This document shows, in pieces, positions 1 to 10,782 of a stretch of 64,000 nt of DNA. The notes under the pieces are model-generated. The model searched no databases. It was not told the DNA's origin and worked only from the letters and a program-made list of their open reading frames with translations. Source of the stretch: Diplosphaera chodatii (Eukaryota; Chlorophyta; Trebouxiophyceae; Prasiolales; Stichococcaceae); NCBI GenBank assembly GCA_032358165.1, contig JAALGY010000030.1, positions 124,001-188,000 on the forward strand, read 5' to 3'. A program made the position numbers and the translations under genes. Every line of letters begins with the position of its first letter. The stretch's first letter is position 1.

Positions 1-1182
1 CACAGCCGCTGGCGGAAGTGCTTCGCCGCGCACGGCTTGCTCGCCCACAGCTCCAGGCCCGTGGTCACGAAGCCTGCAGAGTAACGACCCCACCGCTCCC
101 TGATGTTCGGATCTACACCCTGCTTAGCATGTCGACTAAGTTTCCACGCAAGCCTGCCGGGTCAGCAGAGGCATCAGCACCAATCCCGCGATGCGTGAAG
201 CGCCGCAGCGCTGCTTTTTCAGCACACCTGGCACGATGACCACGGGGTGCTTGGGGCGGAAGCCCTGCTTGCGCAGCCGCACGCCGATGCGGTCTGTTCT
301 GTTGGTGGAGATGCCCAGTATCGTCAGGTTCGACAGCACCTGCAGCGTCAATGTCCACCGAGCGAGCGTCAGCATGCATGCCGCTGACCATATGGGGTGA
401 GCACCCGGCTTGGGACCGCCTGGCGACAGGTCAACGACTGCTGCGTTGCTCGCGTTCAGTCACAGGGTGCAGTGGGGCTGGAGGTCATGCAGATGTGCAC
501 GACTGAGGCAGCAGCGCACGTCAGGCATCTCCAGCTCCGGCAGCGTGACGTTGAGCTTGCGCTTCAGCACGTCCTGCGCCCGCCCGTGCAGATCCGCCCT
601 CTGCATGCAGGAAGTCGCACCTCGGCCGCACACTTCAATCCCCACATACATGCAAGGGCAATGCAGCGATGGTGAACAGGGCACAAGGCTCACAAAACGC
701 TGCGCAAGCGTGCAGGCGCATGTCAGTCATGCTGCAGCTTCCAGGTTGAGGGTTGGAGGTTGCATGCCACTGGCGCGTTCCGCACCCGGGCGTAGTCGGA
801 GGCGCCGATGATGGCGAAGAAGACCACCAGCCAGCTCCACATCCAGGCCGCGCAGCACTGCTGCTTCTTGGCCTTCGCCTTGACCTCGCCAGGCTGCATG
901 CGCGGAGCCATAGTTTCATGCGTGTTGATGAAGGCACTGCTCCCGGATGTGGCATCAGGGCACACACCTTCGCTTGTGAAGGTCGCTTTCTAACCACACC
1001 AGTCCGTCATGTGCTTGCACAGGGTGGGCAGCGCAGCTCACCTCCACAGTGTTCCGTGTGCCGCACTTCTTGCAGTCAAATGCGACGCCGGCATCAGATT
1101 TGTCCTCCCCGCCGTCATTCCCTTCGCCGCCAGTGTCAGTGCCGTTCACAGGATCTGTTTTGGTGTCTTTGCGCCGCCGCAT
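1..1182 (-). CDS. PDAT: Phospholipid:diacylglycerol acyltransferase (PDAT), N-terminal part, runs off left edge
   Basis: PDAT moves an acyl group from a phospholipid to diacylglycerol to make triacylglycerol, in the ER (known for the family). Exons read on the minus strand: 1182-1042, 893-786, 600-520, 339-228 and 73 to beyond 1; all phases join. The product starts MRRRKDTKTD, has a basic stretch (KAKAKK) and then one membrane segment (WMWSWLVVFFAIIGA), as expected for the N-terminal anchor of PDAT. Further on it has the LCAT-family motif RPKHPVVIVPGFVTTGLELW followed by KPC and HFRQRLW, which matches the start of the PDAT catalytic domain. The catalytic Ser-Asp-His lie outside the window. 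Two donors are GTGCGG/GTGCGC. The start codon is the first in-frame ATG; a Cys pair (CKKCG) before the membrane segment is unusual. The family call is firm; the extreme N-terminus is less sure. Confidence 0.88.
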
Positions 1183-2286
1183 AGCGGCGTCCCTCCAGAG
1201 CAGTGACCAGCGGCAGCCTCCACGAGCTCCTCAGTCGACAGAGAAGCCGCTGGTCCGGCGCCGGCGCGAGGACGACTGTGGTCTCGCTGCTGCTGATGGC
1301 GATTGCACAAGCTTGCTGCTGTATCTGGCTCTTCAGCCTCAGCTGTCAGGTGACCGAAGCCTCAGACTTGCTTGGGAGCCTTGCAGATGAACACTGTTAC
1401 TGTCCACCAGAACTATGAGGGTCGTTTCAATATTCGAGCGGTGAGGTGCGCGGTTTGCAGACTTCGCAATGCGCTCAGTGATGTCCTATTGCCCAGTGCA
1501 GCGCCAGACACAATCAGCTGCCGGCCTATCAGGCAGCTAGGTCCCCAACAATAGCAGCCGAACTGCAGGAAGTGTTGAAGGTGCTGCCGGCGAACGTTGG
1601 GTGCGCACACAGTCTTGCGTCAAGCGACGGTCACGACAATCATACAGACGATTGATGCGAGCGCCGCGATGATTTCGGGCCTGCGGCGATCAGCCACATG
1701 ATGACGCAGGATGACTAATGGGCTGGGTGGTGACGAAGCCCTGGAACAAGCGATCACCGCAGCAGTGCCACTGTGGTGGTCCACCTTTTGCTGCACTGCA
1801 TGCCTCCTTGCAACAGTGGTATGCTTGGCGTAACAATGGCAGGGCTCAGCCGGAGAACGTGACAAGTGGACACCTGCCAATCGTGGCATCGCCTCGTTTG
1901 TGAGTGTTGCCAAAGAAGAAGTGCCCACGATACCTGATCTTGTAGGCTTCAAACGAAAGCGCAAGGGTCCATTTCTTCTGTTTGTCTTGTCGATGGCGAC
2001 AGCCAGCAGACAACCTCAGACCTGACAGTTCAACCCCTGCTAGCTTCTTGGTGGCCCAGTGAACCGTGCCGCTGCTTGCTCTGTGCTCAGCTGGGCCTCT
2101 GCACAGATTGCAATGCGGGAGCGGCAAGAGGAGGGTGTTGCCGTCCGATTGGCTGCTTTTGTACTGCTTGTCGTGCCATGATGCCAGCTAGGCGCACAGC
2201 AGGCATGGGCCTGGCGCGATGGTTACACGATCTCCTTGCCAATTGGTTGCTTCGTGCTGCAGGCGACTGCAGTCCTGTGGTGCGGC
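1183..2286. other. Intergenic region between divergent genes
   Basis: This stretch lies between the PDAT start (minus) and the start of the large unknown gene (plus), so it should hold both promoters and 5' UTRs. I see no convincing coding exon. A GCAG acceptor-like site about 20 bases before 2287 suggests a 5' UTR intron for the plus-strand gene. Confidence 0.4.
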
Positions 2287-5200
2287 ATGGCTCACGTGCT
2301 GCTCAGCCACCAGCTGCACTCCGGCGCGCTGCCGTGGCGCCAGCGAGCCCAGGTGACCAGGAGCACAGCGCGGGCGGAGGGCCGGTCCCACGTGCCCAGC
2401 AGGCGCAGCAGCGGCTCGCACCTCAGCCGTCAGCATACAGCGTTGCGTGCCAAGCAGCGCGCCGCAGATGACGCTGAGCCCTCGGCAGCGCCTGACCCCC
2501 TGTCACATGACGACGGGCGGGTCAGCCCGCCCCAGACGGACGCTGCGGCGCCGCGGAGCGGCACAGGGTCCAGCGGCAAGGCCCAGCGCAACCGCCACAC
2601 CGGCAAGTATGGGGACATCGGGTCACCGGTGGCGGATGCATCGCGGAATGTTGCGGCGCTGTCCGGGATCCTTGGCGGCCTGGAGGCGCCACCGCCGCCG
2701 GCGCCCGCGCTGTCTCCAGAGGCGCTGATCATGCTGGAGGCGCGCCGGCTGCTGCAGCTGCGGCAGCAGCACATGTCCGAGCTGGAGCAGGCTGGAGCGG
2801 CACCTCCCGCCGAGGCGCCGCCCCCGCCGCCGCCGCAGCAGGAGCAGCAGCCGGCACCCGCCCAGTTCGCGTCAGTGGTGTCCTATCAGACATGGCAGCA
2901 CCAGCAGCAGCAGCAGCAGTCACCACCGCCGCCAGCCGATCCTGCAGCAGCAACTGTTTCTGAGGCGCCCAACCCGCTGCCGACAGCTGAACCTGCAGGA
3001 GCAAGTGCTCCAGAGGCGCAGCAGCAGGCGCAGCCGGAGCAGCTGCCGCCGTCAGCCGACCCTGCAGCAGCGAGTCCTGCCGAGACCCAGCACACGGAGC
3101 AGCAGCAGACAGAGCCGGCCAAATCTGCAGGGTTGGCGCTCCCTGAGGTGGCGCAGCGACTGAAGGAGGATGCGGCATCCGTCAAAACCTCCGCCAACGT
3201 CCCTGGCCAGGGCACGTCGACAGCAGACTCGGACGAGCCCGGCGCGGCGCCTGGGGCGCAGCAGCCAGCAGGCACAGCAGCAGCAGCGGCTGCGACAGAT
3301 GTCCCGTGGCAGGTGCCCGAGCAGTTTCGGCCGGCAAGCGCGGCGGCGGCTGCCGGCCGCAGGCCGAGCGTCAACAGGATCATCGAGGAGCGCAAATTCG
3401 AGAAGAAGGTGCAGGCGCACCTGTATGAGTCGACCATCAAGCCGAACCTGCAGCAGCGGAAGGCGCGGGTGACGGCCCGGATCGAGGCGCGGCGCGAGGC
3501 CAAGGCCGGGGGGGCACCAGCCGCGGCGGCGGCCGTGCCCCGGGCCAAGACGGGTCGTGCCCTGGAGCGCGCGGTGGAGCAGGCCGCCCGGGCGTACCTC
3601 ATCCAGCTGGGGTGCTGCCCTCCGGGGGAGGCGCCCCAGGGGGGGAAGGGTCCAAAACACGAGGCCTTCGAGGCGGAGGTGGCGCGTGCGGCCCGCCAGG
3701 TATGGCGTGATGGATGTTCACATTCTTAATCTTCTTTACCAAGCAACAAAGGATAGGGCTGACTGTGCCCTCGCAACCTTCCATCCCTGCACCAGCTGCT
3801 GTTGCGGGTTTGTTCATGTTCATGCGACCAGAGGGCTGCGCCCCCCGCGCCAGGCGCTCGCGAAGCAGGGCATCGGGCCGCCGGCCAAGCCGCACGCCTG
3901 GGTCGCCGCGGCGAAGCAGGCGGCGGAGGCGGAGGCCGCCGCCGCCGCCGATGAGCGGGGCTCAAAAGAGGGGAGGAAGAAGGGCGGCGACGCTGCGGCC
4001 GGCGCCGGCGGCGAGGAGCGCAGCGGTGTGTCAGCTGTGAACGCGAAGGCCGATGGCGGCGCCAGCGGCGGCAGCAGCAGCAGCAATGGCAAGGCCAGCA
4101 GCAGCAGCAGCAGCAGCAGTGGCAGCAAGGCCACCGCCACCACCAGCAGCGGCAGCGGCAAGGCCGGCCGCGGCAGCGGCGACGTCCCCGCCGCAACGGA
4201 TGCCAGCGGCAGCAGCTCCTGGATCGGGGACGCCGCTACGGCCATCGGCGCTGCTGTCGCCGGTGCAGGCTCCGCAGGCGGCGGCGGCGGCAGCAGCGCC
4301 GCCACCGGCAAAGCGGACAAGGCGGCCGGCAGCGGCGCGGTCCGGGTGTACCGGGACGGCGCCAGCGGCAGCAGCACCGGCAGCGGCAGCAGCGGTGACA
4401 GCAGCAGCGGCGACGACGGCGGCGGCGGCAACGGCAGCAGCAGCGTGCCAAAGCGGCGCGGCCCCAGCCGCCCGCCGGTGGGAGCCAGCGCCAAATCGGT
4501 ACAGCCTCGCACTGTGTTTTTGTAATCCCTGCCGTAGCACCCCGACTCACATGTCACCAGAACAATGCGCGTCGTAGCTGCTCGGGCTGCTGGAAGGGAT
4601 GACCCAGCCGTGCGGCGTGCATGCGTGCAGGGCCAGGCGCCCGAGCTGGGGGGCCCCAGCGGTGGAAGCGGGAAGCGGGCGTTCAGCGACAGGCAGCTGG
4701 AGGAGCGGCAGCGCGGCATCCACGACGGGCTCATGAAGAAGTGGTGAGCGCCGCAGGTGTCGGAACGAACATCAGAAGCGAAGGCAGGAGGGTCAGCTGG
4801 CCTTGTTGCTTGTGCGCGCCTAGAGCTGAGGCCGGCTACTTGGCGTTCCCACCCTTGAAAGCCTGCGGCCTGGGATCGGACCTCTGGCTGCGTGCATCTC
4901 CAGAGCCTGCATGAGCTGGAGGGCAGCCTGCAGACTGATGGCCCACTCAAGCCTGGCGTTTGGGCGCCAGCAGCCGCTGCAGCGGCAGCGGCAGCGGCAG
5001 CGGCAGCGGCAGCGGCAGCGGCAGGTCACGACCCACTATCAACGTGCCCCTTCCCAGATGTGACGAATCCTCGCTCAACCGGTCTGTCTACGCCCGCAGG
5101 CGGGCGATGAAGGAGAGCGAGCTGAGCCAGGAGGAGCGCACGGCGCAGATGAAGGCGGCGCTGTACGAGTCGCTCAAGTGGCAGCAGTGGCTGAACAGGG

Positions 5201-7164
5201 CGGCGGACAAGGCCGCGATCGCGGGCCGCTGCGAGCCGCCCTCCTCGCAGCCCTGGCGCCGGCGCTTCAAGTGCGCCCCCCGGCCGCCTGCATCAGGGGC
5301 CCACCTGCTGCAGACTGTCTGCGTGGCAGTGCGCAGCCCGGTGGCCTGCAGCGTGTGGCCTTGCAACGGTAGTCTGCGTGAATTCGTTCTTCTTTCTTCA
5401 AGAACCGAAGCGCGGAGCCTCCTACCAGGTTTTAATCACCACACTGGAAAGCCACGTGCTTGCTCGCCTGCGCAGGGCGCGCATCCTGGAGCACTACCGC
5501 GAGCGCACATTCTATAGCGCCAGCTGACATACACCAAACCCTGCTTGTGCAGGGCGCGGAAGGAGGCCATCCTGGAGCACTACCGCGAGCGCATGGAGCG
5601 CGTGACCGCTAGCGCGGACTCCTCGCGCCACGCCGAAAGCCGCGGCATCCCCGCGGTCTGCACCGCGCTCGCGGGTAGGCCCGGGACATCACGTCATGTG
5701 CTGGGTGTGGAACACCTGCGCAGCTGGGCAATGTGCATCGCCGACTCCAGGGTATGCAAGCTGGGTTCCTCACCAGTAGGTTGCGTGTGCATCCGGGCGT
5801 CCTGCAGTGTATTTTGTTCATGTACATCTGCACTCACCTGCAGTCTCGACGCTTTTCTGTCAGGTGCGCGGCTGCTGCACCTAGAGATCGAGCAGGAGGC
5901 GCGGGCCGCCGGCGTGACGGTCCCCTACATGCTGACGCTGGACGCGCAGTGGGCTGTGGAGGACTCCCTGTCAGGTGTGTCTGATTTGGCATGACAAACC
6001 CTGGTCTAGTCTTCACTTCATAAGACACTTCAGGTTGCCCCAGTGCCGGCAGGGCTTGCCGTTGGTGTACAGCATGCCGCAAGTGCGTGGCTGCTGAGCT
6101 GTCGTGATCGGGCTAGGGTGGTTCCAGTCGTCAAGGTCACCGTCGCATGGGGCGCAGCAGCAGCAGCCTGAAGTGTGGCCGCGCGGCTCCAGCGAGCAGG
6201 CAGTGAATGCAACTCATGTGGCCGTGCAGGGGAAGTAGACAGGGTGCTGAGCGAGGAGTTTGCGCCGCCGCCAGAGCCGCAGACCTTCCGGGAGGAGGTC
6301 GGCAACATGCTCAAGGGGGGGCTGCTCGGCCGCGGCGACAGGTGCGCAGAACCGCAGACTGCTCATGTGTCAGGCAGTAGGGTTGGGCGGAAATTCTCGG
6401 CCCCTGGCTGGCACATGTGTAGCATCTCAACAGGAGATGCATGCGAACCGTCGCGATCTGGTTGGGCAGGATGGCAGTTGTGTCAGTCACCTCTGCTGAC
6501 CATCTGAGGGCCATGGCAGCACAGTTGCCGGTTGACGGAACAGTTTTGTCACACACTTGGTGCATCTAATCATTCTCGTTCACTGTGTCGTTGCAGCAAG
6601 CGTCAGTCAGCAGCGGCGTCTCCAGCCCCCGGGCCGCGCATCGTCAACGAGACCTGCGCCAACCCGCAGCACCAGGAGTTCATCGACCTGCTGAAGGAGG
6701 TGACAGACTTCTGCAGCCTGCTTCCAGCCTCCAGCTCCCTCCTCTGTTGGTCTGCTGCGCTGAGTGAAACAGCACACATGGCAGCAGCAACGAGTCACAG
6801 GTTGCTTTCGTACATACGGAACCACCTACCGTGTGCACTGTTCCAGTGGTGTGGGCACCGACCACTTCGCACCGTGCACTGCTCCGAAGCGTCAGCACCC
6901 ACCGGCCTGCAGGCGGCCAGGATGTCCGAGTACTGGGCGCGCCAGTACGAGGAGTTCTTCGTGCGCAAGACGCTGACCCGGCGCAGCAAGCGGGCCAAGG
7001 CGGAGGAGGAGACGGCGGCGGCGGAAGCTGATGCCGCCGGCGGGACTACCAGCATGCGGCCGGCGCCGCGGTCCACTGACGCCGCCGCGGCCACCGCGCC
7101 CTCCGCCGGCCGCGTCCTGCAGCAGATGCTGGGCGGCATGTTCGGCAGGAGGTGCCCGCTCTGA
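2287..7164 (+). CDS. Large low-complexity protein, probably plastid-targeted, function unknown
   Basis: I do not recognise this gene. Exons with matching phases: 2287-3699, 3854-4498, 4631-4743, 5100-5270, 5553-5674, 5864-5974, 6230-6341, 6597-6699 and 6913-7164. The first ATG gives an N-terminus rich in Ser, Arg, Ala and His with few acids, like a chloroplast transit peptide. The first exon holds Pro/Gln/Ala-rich sequence and a charged segment (RIIEERKFEKKVQAHLYEST). Exon 2 carries a long Ser/Gly/Ala tract. The conserved-looking, charged parts are in exons 4-9 (ELSQEERTAQMKAALYESLK, ILEHYRERMERV, HLEIEQEARAAG, QEFIDLLKE, YWARQYEEFFVRK), probably helical. The stop at 7164 may be skipped: a donor inside the last exon (AGGAG|GTGCCC) would join in phase to an exon at 7379. 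A second, imperfect copy of the exon 5 start lies in the preceding intron. Confidence 0.6.
4064..4140 (+). repeat. (AGC)n serine/glycine-coding microsatellite
   Basis: Runs of AGC and GGC triplets code for a Ser/Gly tract in exon 2 of the unknown gene. The antisense strand is open in several frames here for the same reason; those are shadows. Confidence 0.8.
4969..5024 (+). repeat. (GCAGCG)n hexanucleotide repeat in intron
   Basis: About seven head-to-tail GCAGCG/GGCAGC units lie in the intron before the exon that starts at 5100. No splice sites are gained because the units contain no GT. Confidence 0.8.
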
Positions 7165-7770
7165 CCGTCTTGGCAATCCCATCTCCGACAGCTTGCAGCG
7201 CTTGCAGATGGCCGCCATCGGAAACGCGCATCCCCTCAGCGCAGGGCGTGCACATGTGGTCACAGTATGTGAGCACATTCGAGCACATGGTGTCCAGGTG
7301 AACATGTGTACTGGGGCGCATGCGGCCCAACAGATAACAGTTCGAGCACGTGCAAAAGGGAAAAGGCCAAATCCGCAGGAGCAAGGCCGAGGCGGAGCTG
7401 TCGGCGCGGCCGCAGTGGTCGCCGCCGGTGCCGCTGACGGGGGGCGGCGGCGTGGTGTACAGCCCACCCCGGGGCGCAACAATCCCGCCGCGGCCGTCAC
7501 CAGCGGCCTCGGGGCCCCGTGTACAGGTGCACAGCAAGTTGCACACAGCTGAGAGTATGCACCATTCGGCCTGATGTTCCGGCCTGATGTTCCAGGGAGC
7601 TCGACTTCCAGGGAGCTCGACTGCACCTTCCGCCTCAAGAGCCTGCGCAACTGCTCCGATGTTCCAGCGCTGCGACGCCACTCCGGGCATGATCGTCGCC
7701 ACTCGAGCAGTGGGAGCCCCCCTTCATAGAACCCTTTGAAACCCTTTGCTCGCGGCGGCCCCCGCAGGCG
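7165..7770 (+). other. Ambiguous exon region between the unknown gene and RNase HII
   Basis: An open segment at 7379-7526 (KAEAELSARPQWSPPVP) has a good acceptor, and its phase fits the alternative last exon of the upstream gene. A second segment at about 7606-7710 encodes ELDCTFRLKSLRNC. They could be 3' exons of the upstream gene or 5' exons of RNase HII; the sequence alone does not decide. Two perfect short tandem duplications lie here (13 bp at 7567-7592 and 16 bp at 7591-7622). Confidence 0.4.
7567..7622 (+). repeat. Two abutting tandem duplications (13 bp x2 and 16 bp x2)
   Basis: CGGCCTGATGTTC occurs at 7567-7579 and 7580-7592. TCCAGGGAGCTCGACT occurs at 7591-7606 and 7607-7622. The second unit carries a CCAG acceptor-like site, so the duplication doubles a possible 3' splice site. 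Confidence 0.9.
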
Positions 7771-9888
7771 ATGCTGCAGTGGAAGCGCCGGGCGCGCTCC
7801 GGCCCGAGCGTGGCGAGCTTCGTGGCGACGCGGCAGCGCGAGCAGGAGCTGTTCGAGCTGGGCTACCAGCGGGTCGCAGGTGACGCATCCCGCCACCAGC
7901 GCCTCCTGACATGTGCTCACACATCAGACCTCGCTTGCTGAAAGCGCGCGCAGATGTCCTGGTCAACGTTCGATGGCACGGCGTGTGGCTGTGTCGTGCT
8001 GCGTCAGCTGCAAACCGGGCCGGCGGCAAAGCTGCCGGTCGCTGGGCATCAGCTTGCGCGGCAGCTGCAGAATCGCGCCTCCCGACGCTGGGTCTCTCAG
8101 AGCTGCCGCCGCTCCCGCAGGCATCGACGACAGCGGCGTGGGGTCGGCGGCGGGGCCCATCGTCGCGGCGGCGTGCCTCATGCCGCTGGACGTCAACCCG
8201 TGGGGCATCCGCGACTCCAAGGACCTCAACAACGCGGAGCGGGTGCAGGTGTTTGGCCAGCTGGCGGCGGACCCGCGCATCGCCTACGCCACGTGCGCTT
8301 GATAGTGCTTCCTACGTCTGGTGCCCCTGCTGCCTTTCAGCGCTCGAATCTCAACAGTGTTCGGGCAGCTGGCGGCGGACCTGCACATCGCCTACGCCAC
8401 GTGCGCTTCCTGTCAACGCCTGTGCTCCCTCGGCCTTGCTGGCACACCTCGCGCCGGGGCTTGCGCGGGTGCTTGGCAGCTGTGCATCCCTGCGATGCGG
8501 CTACGGGCTCTGCAGATGTCGAGCGCATGTGCAACGCAGAAAGCATGCTTTGCTGCACGATCCGCCGCCTCCCCAGGAGACATCATCAGATGCGGTCCCT
8601 GGGCGCAGGTGCGTGGTGGACGCGTACGTGGTGGACGAGGTGGGCGGCGACGACGCGAACATGGTCGCGATGTACGGCGCGTGGCGCAACCTGGCGGCAG
8701 CGCAGCCCGACTTCGTGCTCGTCGATGGCAAGGGCCTGCCCCGGGTGCGCACCCTGTAGTATGGCTGTCCACAGCATCTGGTCGTGCACATCGCATGTAT
8801 CGCGGGTGAGGCCAGCACAAGTTTTCTTCACGGCTGCGCCGCTGCAAGGCCCCCGATGCTGGACAGCGGCTGAAGCCTGTTGTCAAGCAGCAGACTTTAG
8901 CGTGTCCCTGCTGATGGTCCTGAGATGTCTGGCCTGGCTTACTGCTGCGCTTGACTGCTTGTGCCAATCCTGAGGGCATGCTGGGCTGCCTGCCAGGTCA
9001 TCGACCAGCTGGACGCCAGCCTGGCGATCCCCCAGGGCGACCGCAGCGACTACGTCATCGCCGCCGCCTCCATCATCGCCTCGGTGCGCCGCCCTCGCCG
9101 CCAGGCCTGCTGCTTCTATGCGCAGCATGGTCGCAACATCCACAGTCGCTGCCTTTCTGCGCACATGTCGGACGGACCATGACAGGCGGTGACTGCAGAG
9201 TGCGCAGGAAAGCGGCACCGACCAGAGCGCGTCATGCCTCACCCTTGCTTGGCGCCTGGGCCGCAGGTGACGCGGGCGAAGATCATGGAGCGGTACGCCC
9301 GCGCCTGGCCGCAGTACAACTTCGAGCGCAACTGGGGCCACCTGGACGAGCAGCACCGCGCCGCGCTGCGGGTGCGCTTCACGGCACTGAACTCCAAAAA
9401 TATTGCCTTAAAAACTGGGGCCACCTGAGGACGAGCGGCACCGCGCTGCATCGCGGGTGAGCTGTCGAAGCCAAGTCCTGCAAACTACAGGATGCAGTAG
9501 TGTTGCTGTGCGGGAACCACGGCCTGCTGGATGTGCAGCACCGCTCTGCGCTGCGGGTGAGACTCTAGAGCTGCGCCATAAGGCTGCGGTTCAAGAGCCA
9601 CATGCAGCCGCTTGACGCTCATCAGTGCAGCATTGCACCATATGCTGGAGCAGCATTAGTGGCCGATGCACTCACCAACCCCAGTCTCCGCGCAATGCAG
9701 ATGCGCCATTTTATGACGTAGCTCGTCTGCTCAGCACCGTGGCAGCCTTGGTCACATTCCTCCAAGGCCTGCTGATTTACGTTGTTGACGCTGCGCAGGA
9801 GCACGGCGTGTGCCCGATCCACCGGGTGAGCCCGGCGGTCGCGGCGCTGTCCGGCGGGGCCCGCCTGTGGGAGGGCCGTGCGTCGTGA
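7771..9888 (+). CDS. rnhB-like: Ribonuclease HII, organelle type, with variant catalytic motif
   Basis: RNase HII cuts the RNA strand of RNA-DNA hybrids and removes single ribonucleotides from DNA. Exons: 7771-7879, 8121-8292, 8609-8744, 8997-9083, 9267-9371 and 9799-9888; phases join and the stop is at 9886-9888. Family motifs in order: GIDDSGVG (usually DEAGRG), a conserved GxxDSK region (RDSKDLNNAE), VLVDGKGLPR (third acid), GDRSDYVIAAASIIASVT (fourth acid in GD), and CPIHRVSP near the C-terminus. The second catalytic acid is Asp instead of Glu, and the Asp after VTR is Ala. The first ATG in the domain exon (7771) is used; an upstream transit-peptide exon is likely but not proven. Introns 2 and 5 hold extra copies of the preceding exon end. 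Confidence 0.85.
8252..8410 (+). repeat. Duplicated exon end with its splice donor in RNase HII intron 2
   Basis: The end of exon 2 (8252-8292 plus donor GTGCGC) reappears at about 8358-8399, again followed by GTGCGC. Both copies encode VFGQLAAD-x-x-IAYAT with only a few changes. The copy lies inside the intron and has no obvious acceptor directly before it. Confidence 0.85.
9330..9562 (+). repeat. Three-fold repeat of an exon end in RNase HII
   Basis: The end of exon 5 (9330-9371, ending CTGCGG|GTGCGC) has two decayed copies in the following intron, at about 9413-9456 (ending GCGG|GTGAGC) and about 9512-9556 (ending GCGG|GTGAGA). All three keep a usable donor. Confidence 0.8.
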
Positions 9889-10782
9889 AGGTGGCGCGGC
9901 CGCAGCCTGAGCTGCCTGGTGCAGTATGGGAGCCTGCACCTGCTGCGCGGCATCTAAGTTGCATTTTGTCGCACCTTCTCCGGAGCGTGCTGGTAGGAAG
10001 TGGAACAGATAGCGGACAGTGCGACGCATGCGCAGCGGCGCGGGTTGCACGGCGATGAGATGTGTTGCGGCATCAGAAATGTGCCTTACACCAGCTGGGC
10101 AGGTCAGCGGCGGGGCTGCGGGCAGGCTGGTCGGCAATCATTGCGGGCAGTCGTTGCGGCCTTCCAGTGTTTTGGCACGCAGCGCACGGGTCACTGGAAG
10201 CGCACAGTGCAGGCCCTGCAGCTGGCTGTTGGGTAGCGCGCTTCTGGGCAGGTGCTCAGCGCATTCACGTATAGCACCGAGCAATGGGCGACGCAGGCCC
10301 GGCTTTCTGGTTACAACGTTGGGGATTTGGCATGGGGTAGCATCAGCTGGTGCTTGTGGGATTTGACGACTTGCACCTCAACTTCGTGTCGTGGTCCAGC
10401 GGTGGCTCACATTCAAGATGCAGTGGTGGTTACTGTTTACTGAGGAAGTCTACATCCGCTCAGGGTTGTGAGCTGCTGCAGTGTGAGTGTTCGGCTCGAG
10501 AAGTGTATGATTTGCCTGCGTTTCTGGTTGTGGATCTGTCTTCTGGCTGCGGGTTTACCCAGATGATTGATGTCAAGTAAATTGCACGCTACAATACCAG
10601 GGAGAGCCAGGCAAACCATCCCGTACTGAAAGCTGCGACAGGGTTTGCCTTGATGACGTCCACAGAAACCGACATCCTAGCCTAGATAGTCAGAGCACGA
10701 TGTAGCTCAGCATATGCCACAGCTGTGATTCGATAGATCACATGGCGGTGCAATGCGCCACTAAGGCTGCGCGCCCGCCACC
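9889..10782. other. Intergenic region between converging genes
   Basis: This holds the 3' ends of RNase HII (plus) and the phytocyanin gene (minus). I see no supported coding sequence or RNA gene in it. Confidence 0.5.

Noticed and set aside
3820..4950. 376-codon minus-strand open frame rich in Pro and Leu
   Set aside because: It is antisense to the Ser/Gly repeat exon and arises from GC-rich triplet repeats; no domain, and it crosses introns of the plus-strand gene.
6892..7920. 342-codon minus-strand open frame
   Set aside because: Shadow of the unknown gene and RNase HII exons; composition is Arg/Pro-rich and there is no domain.
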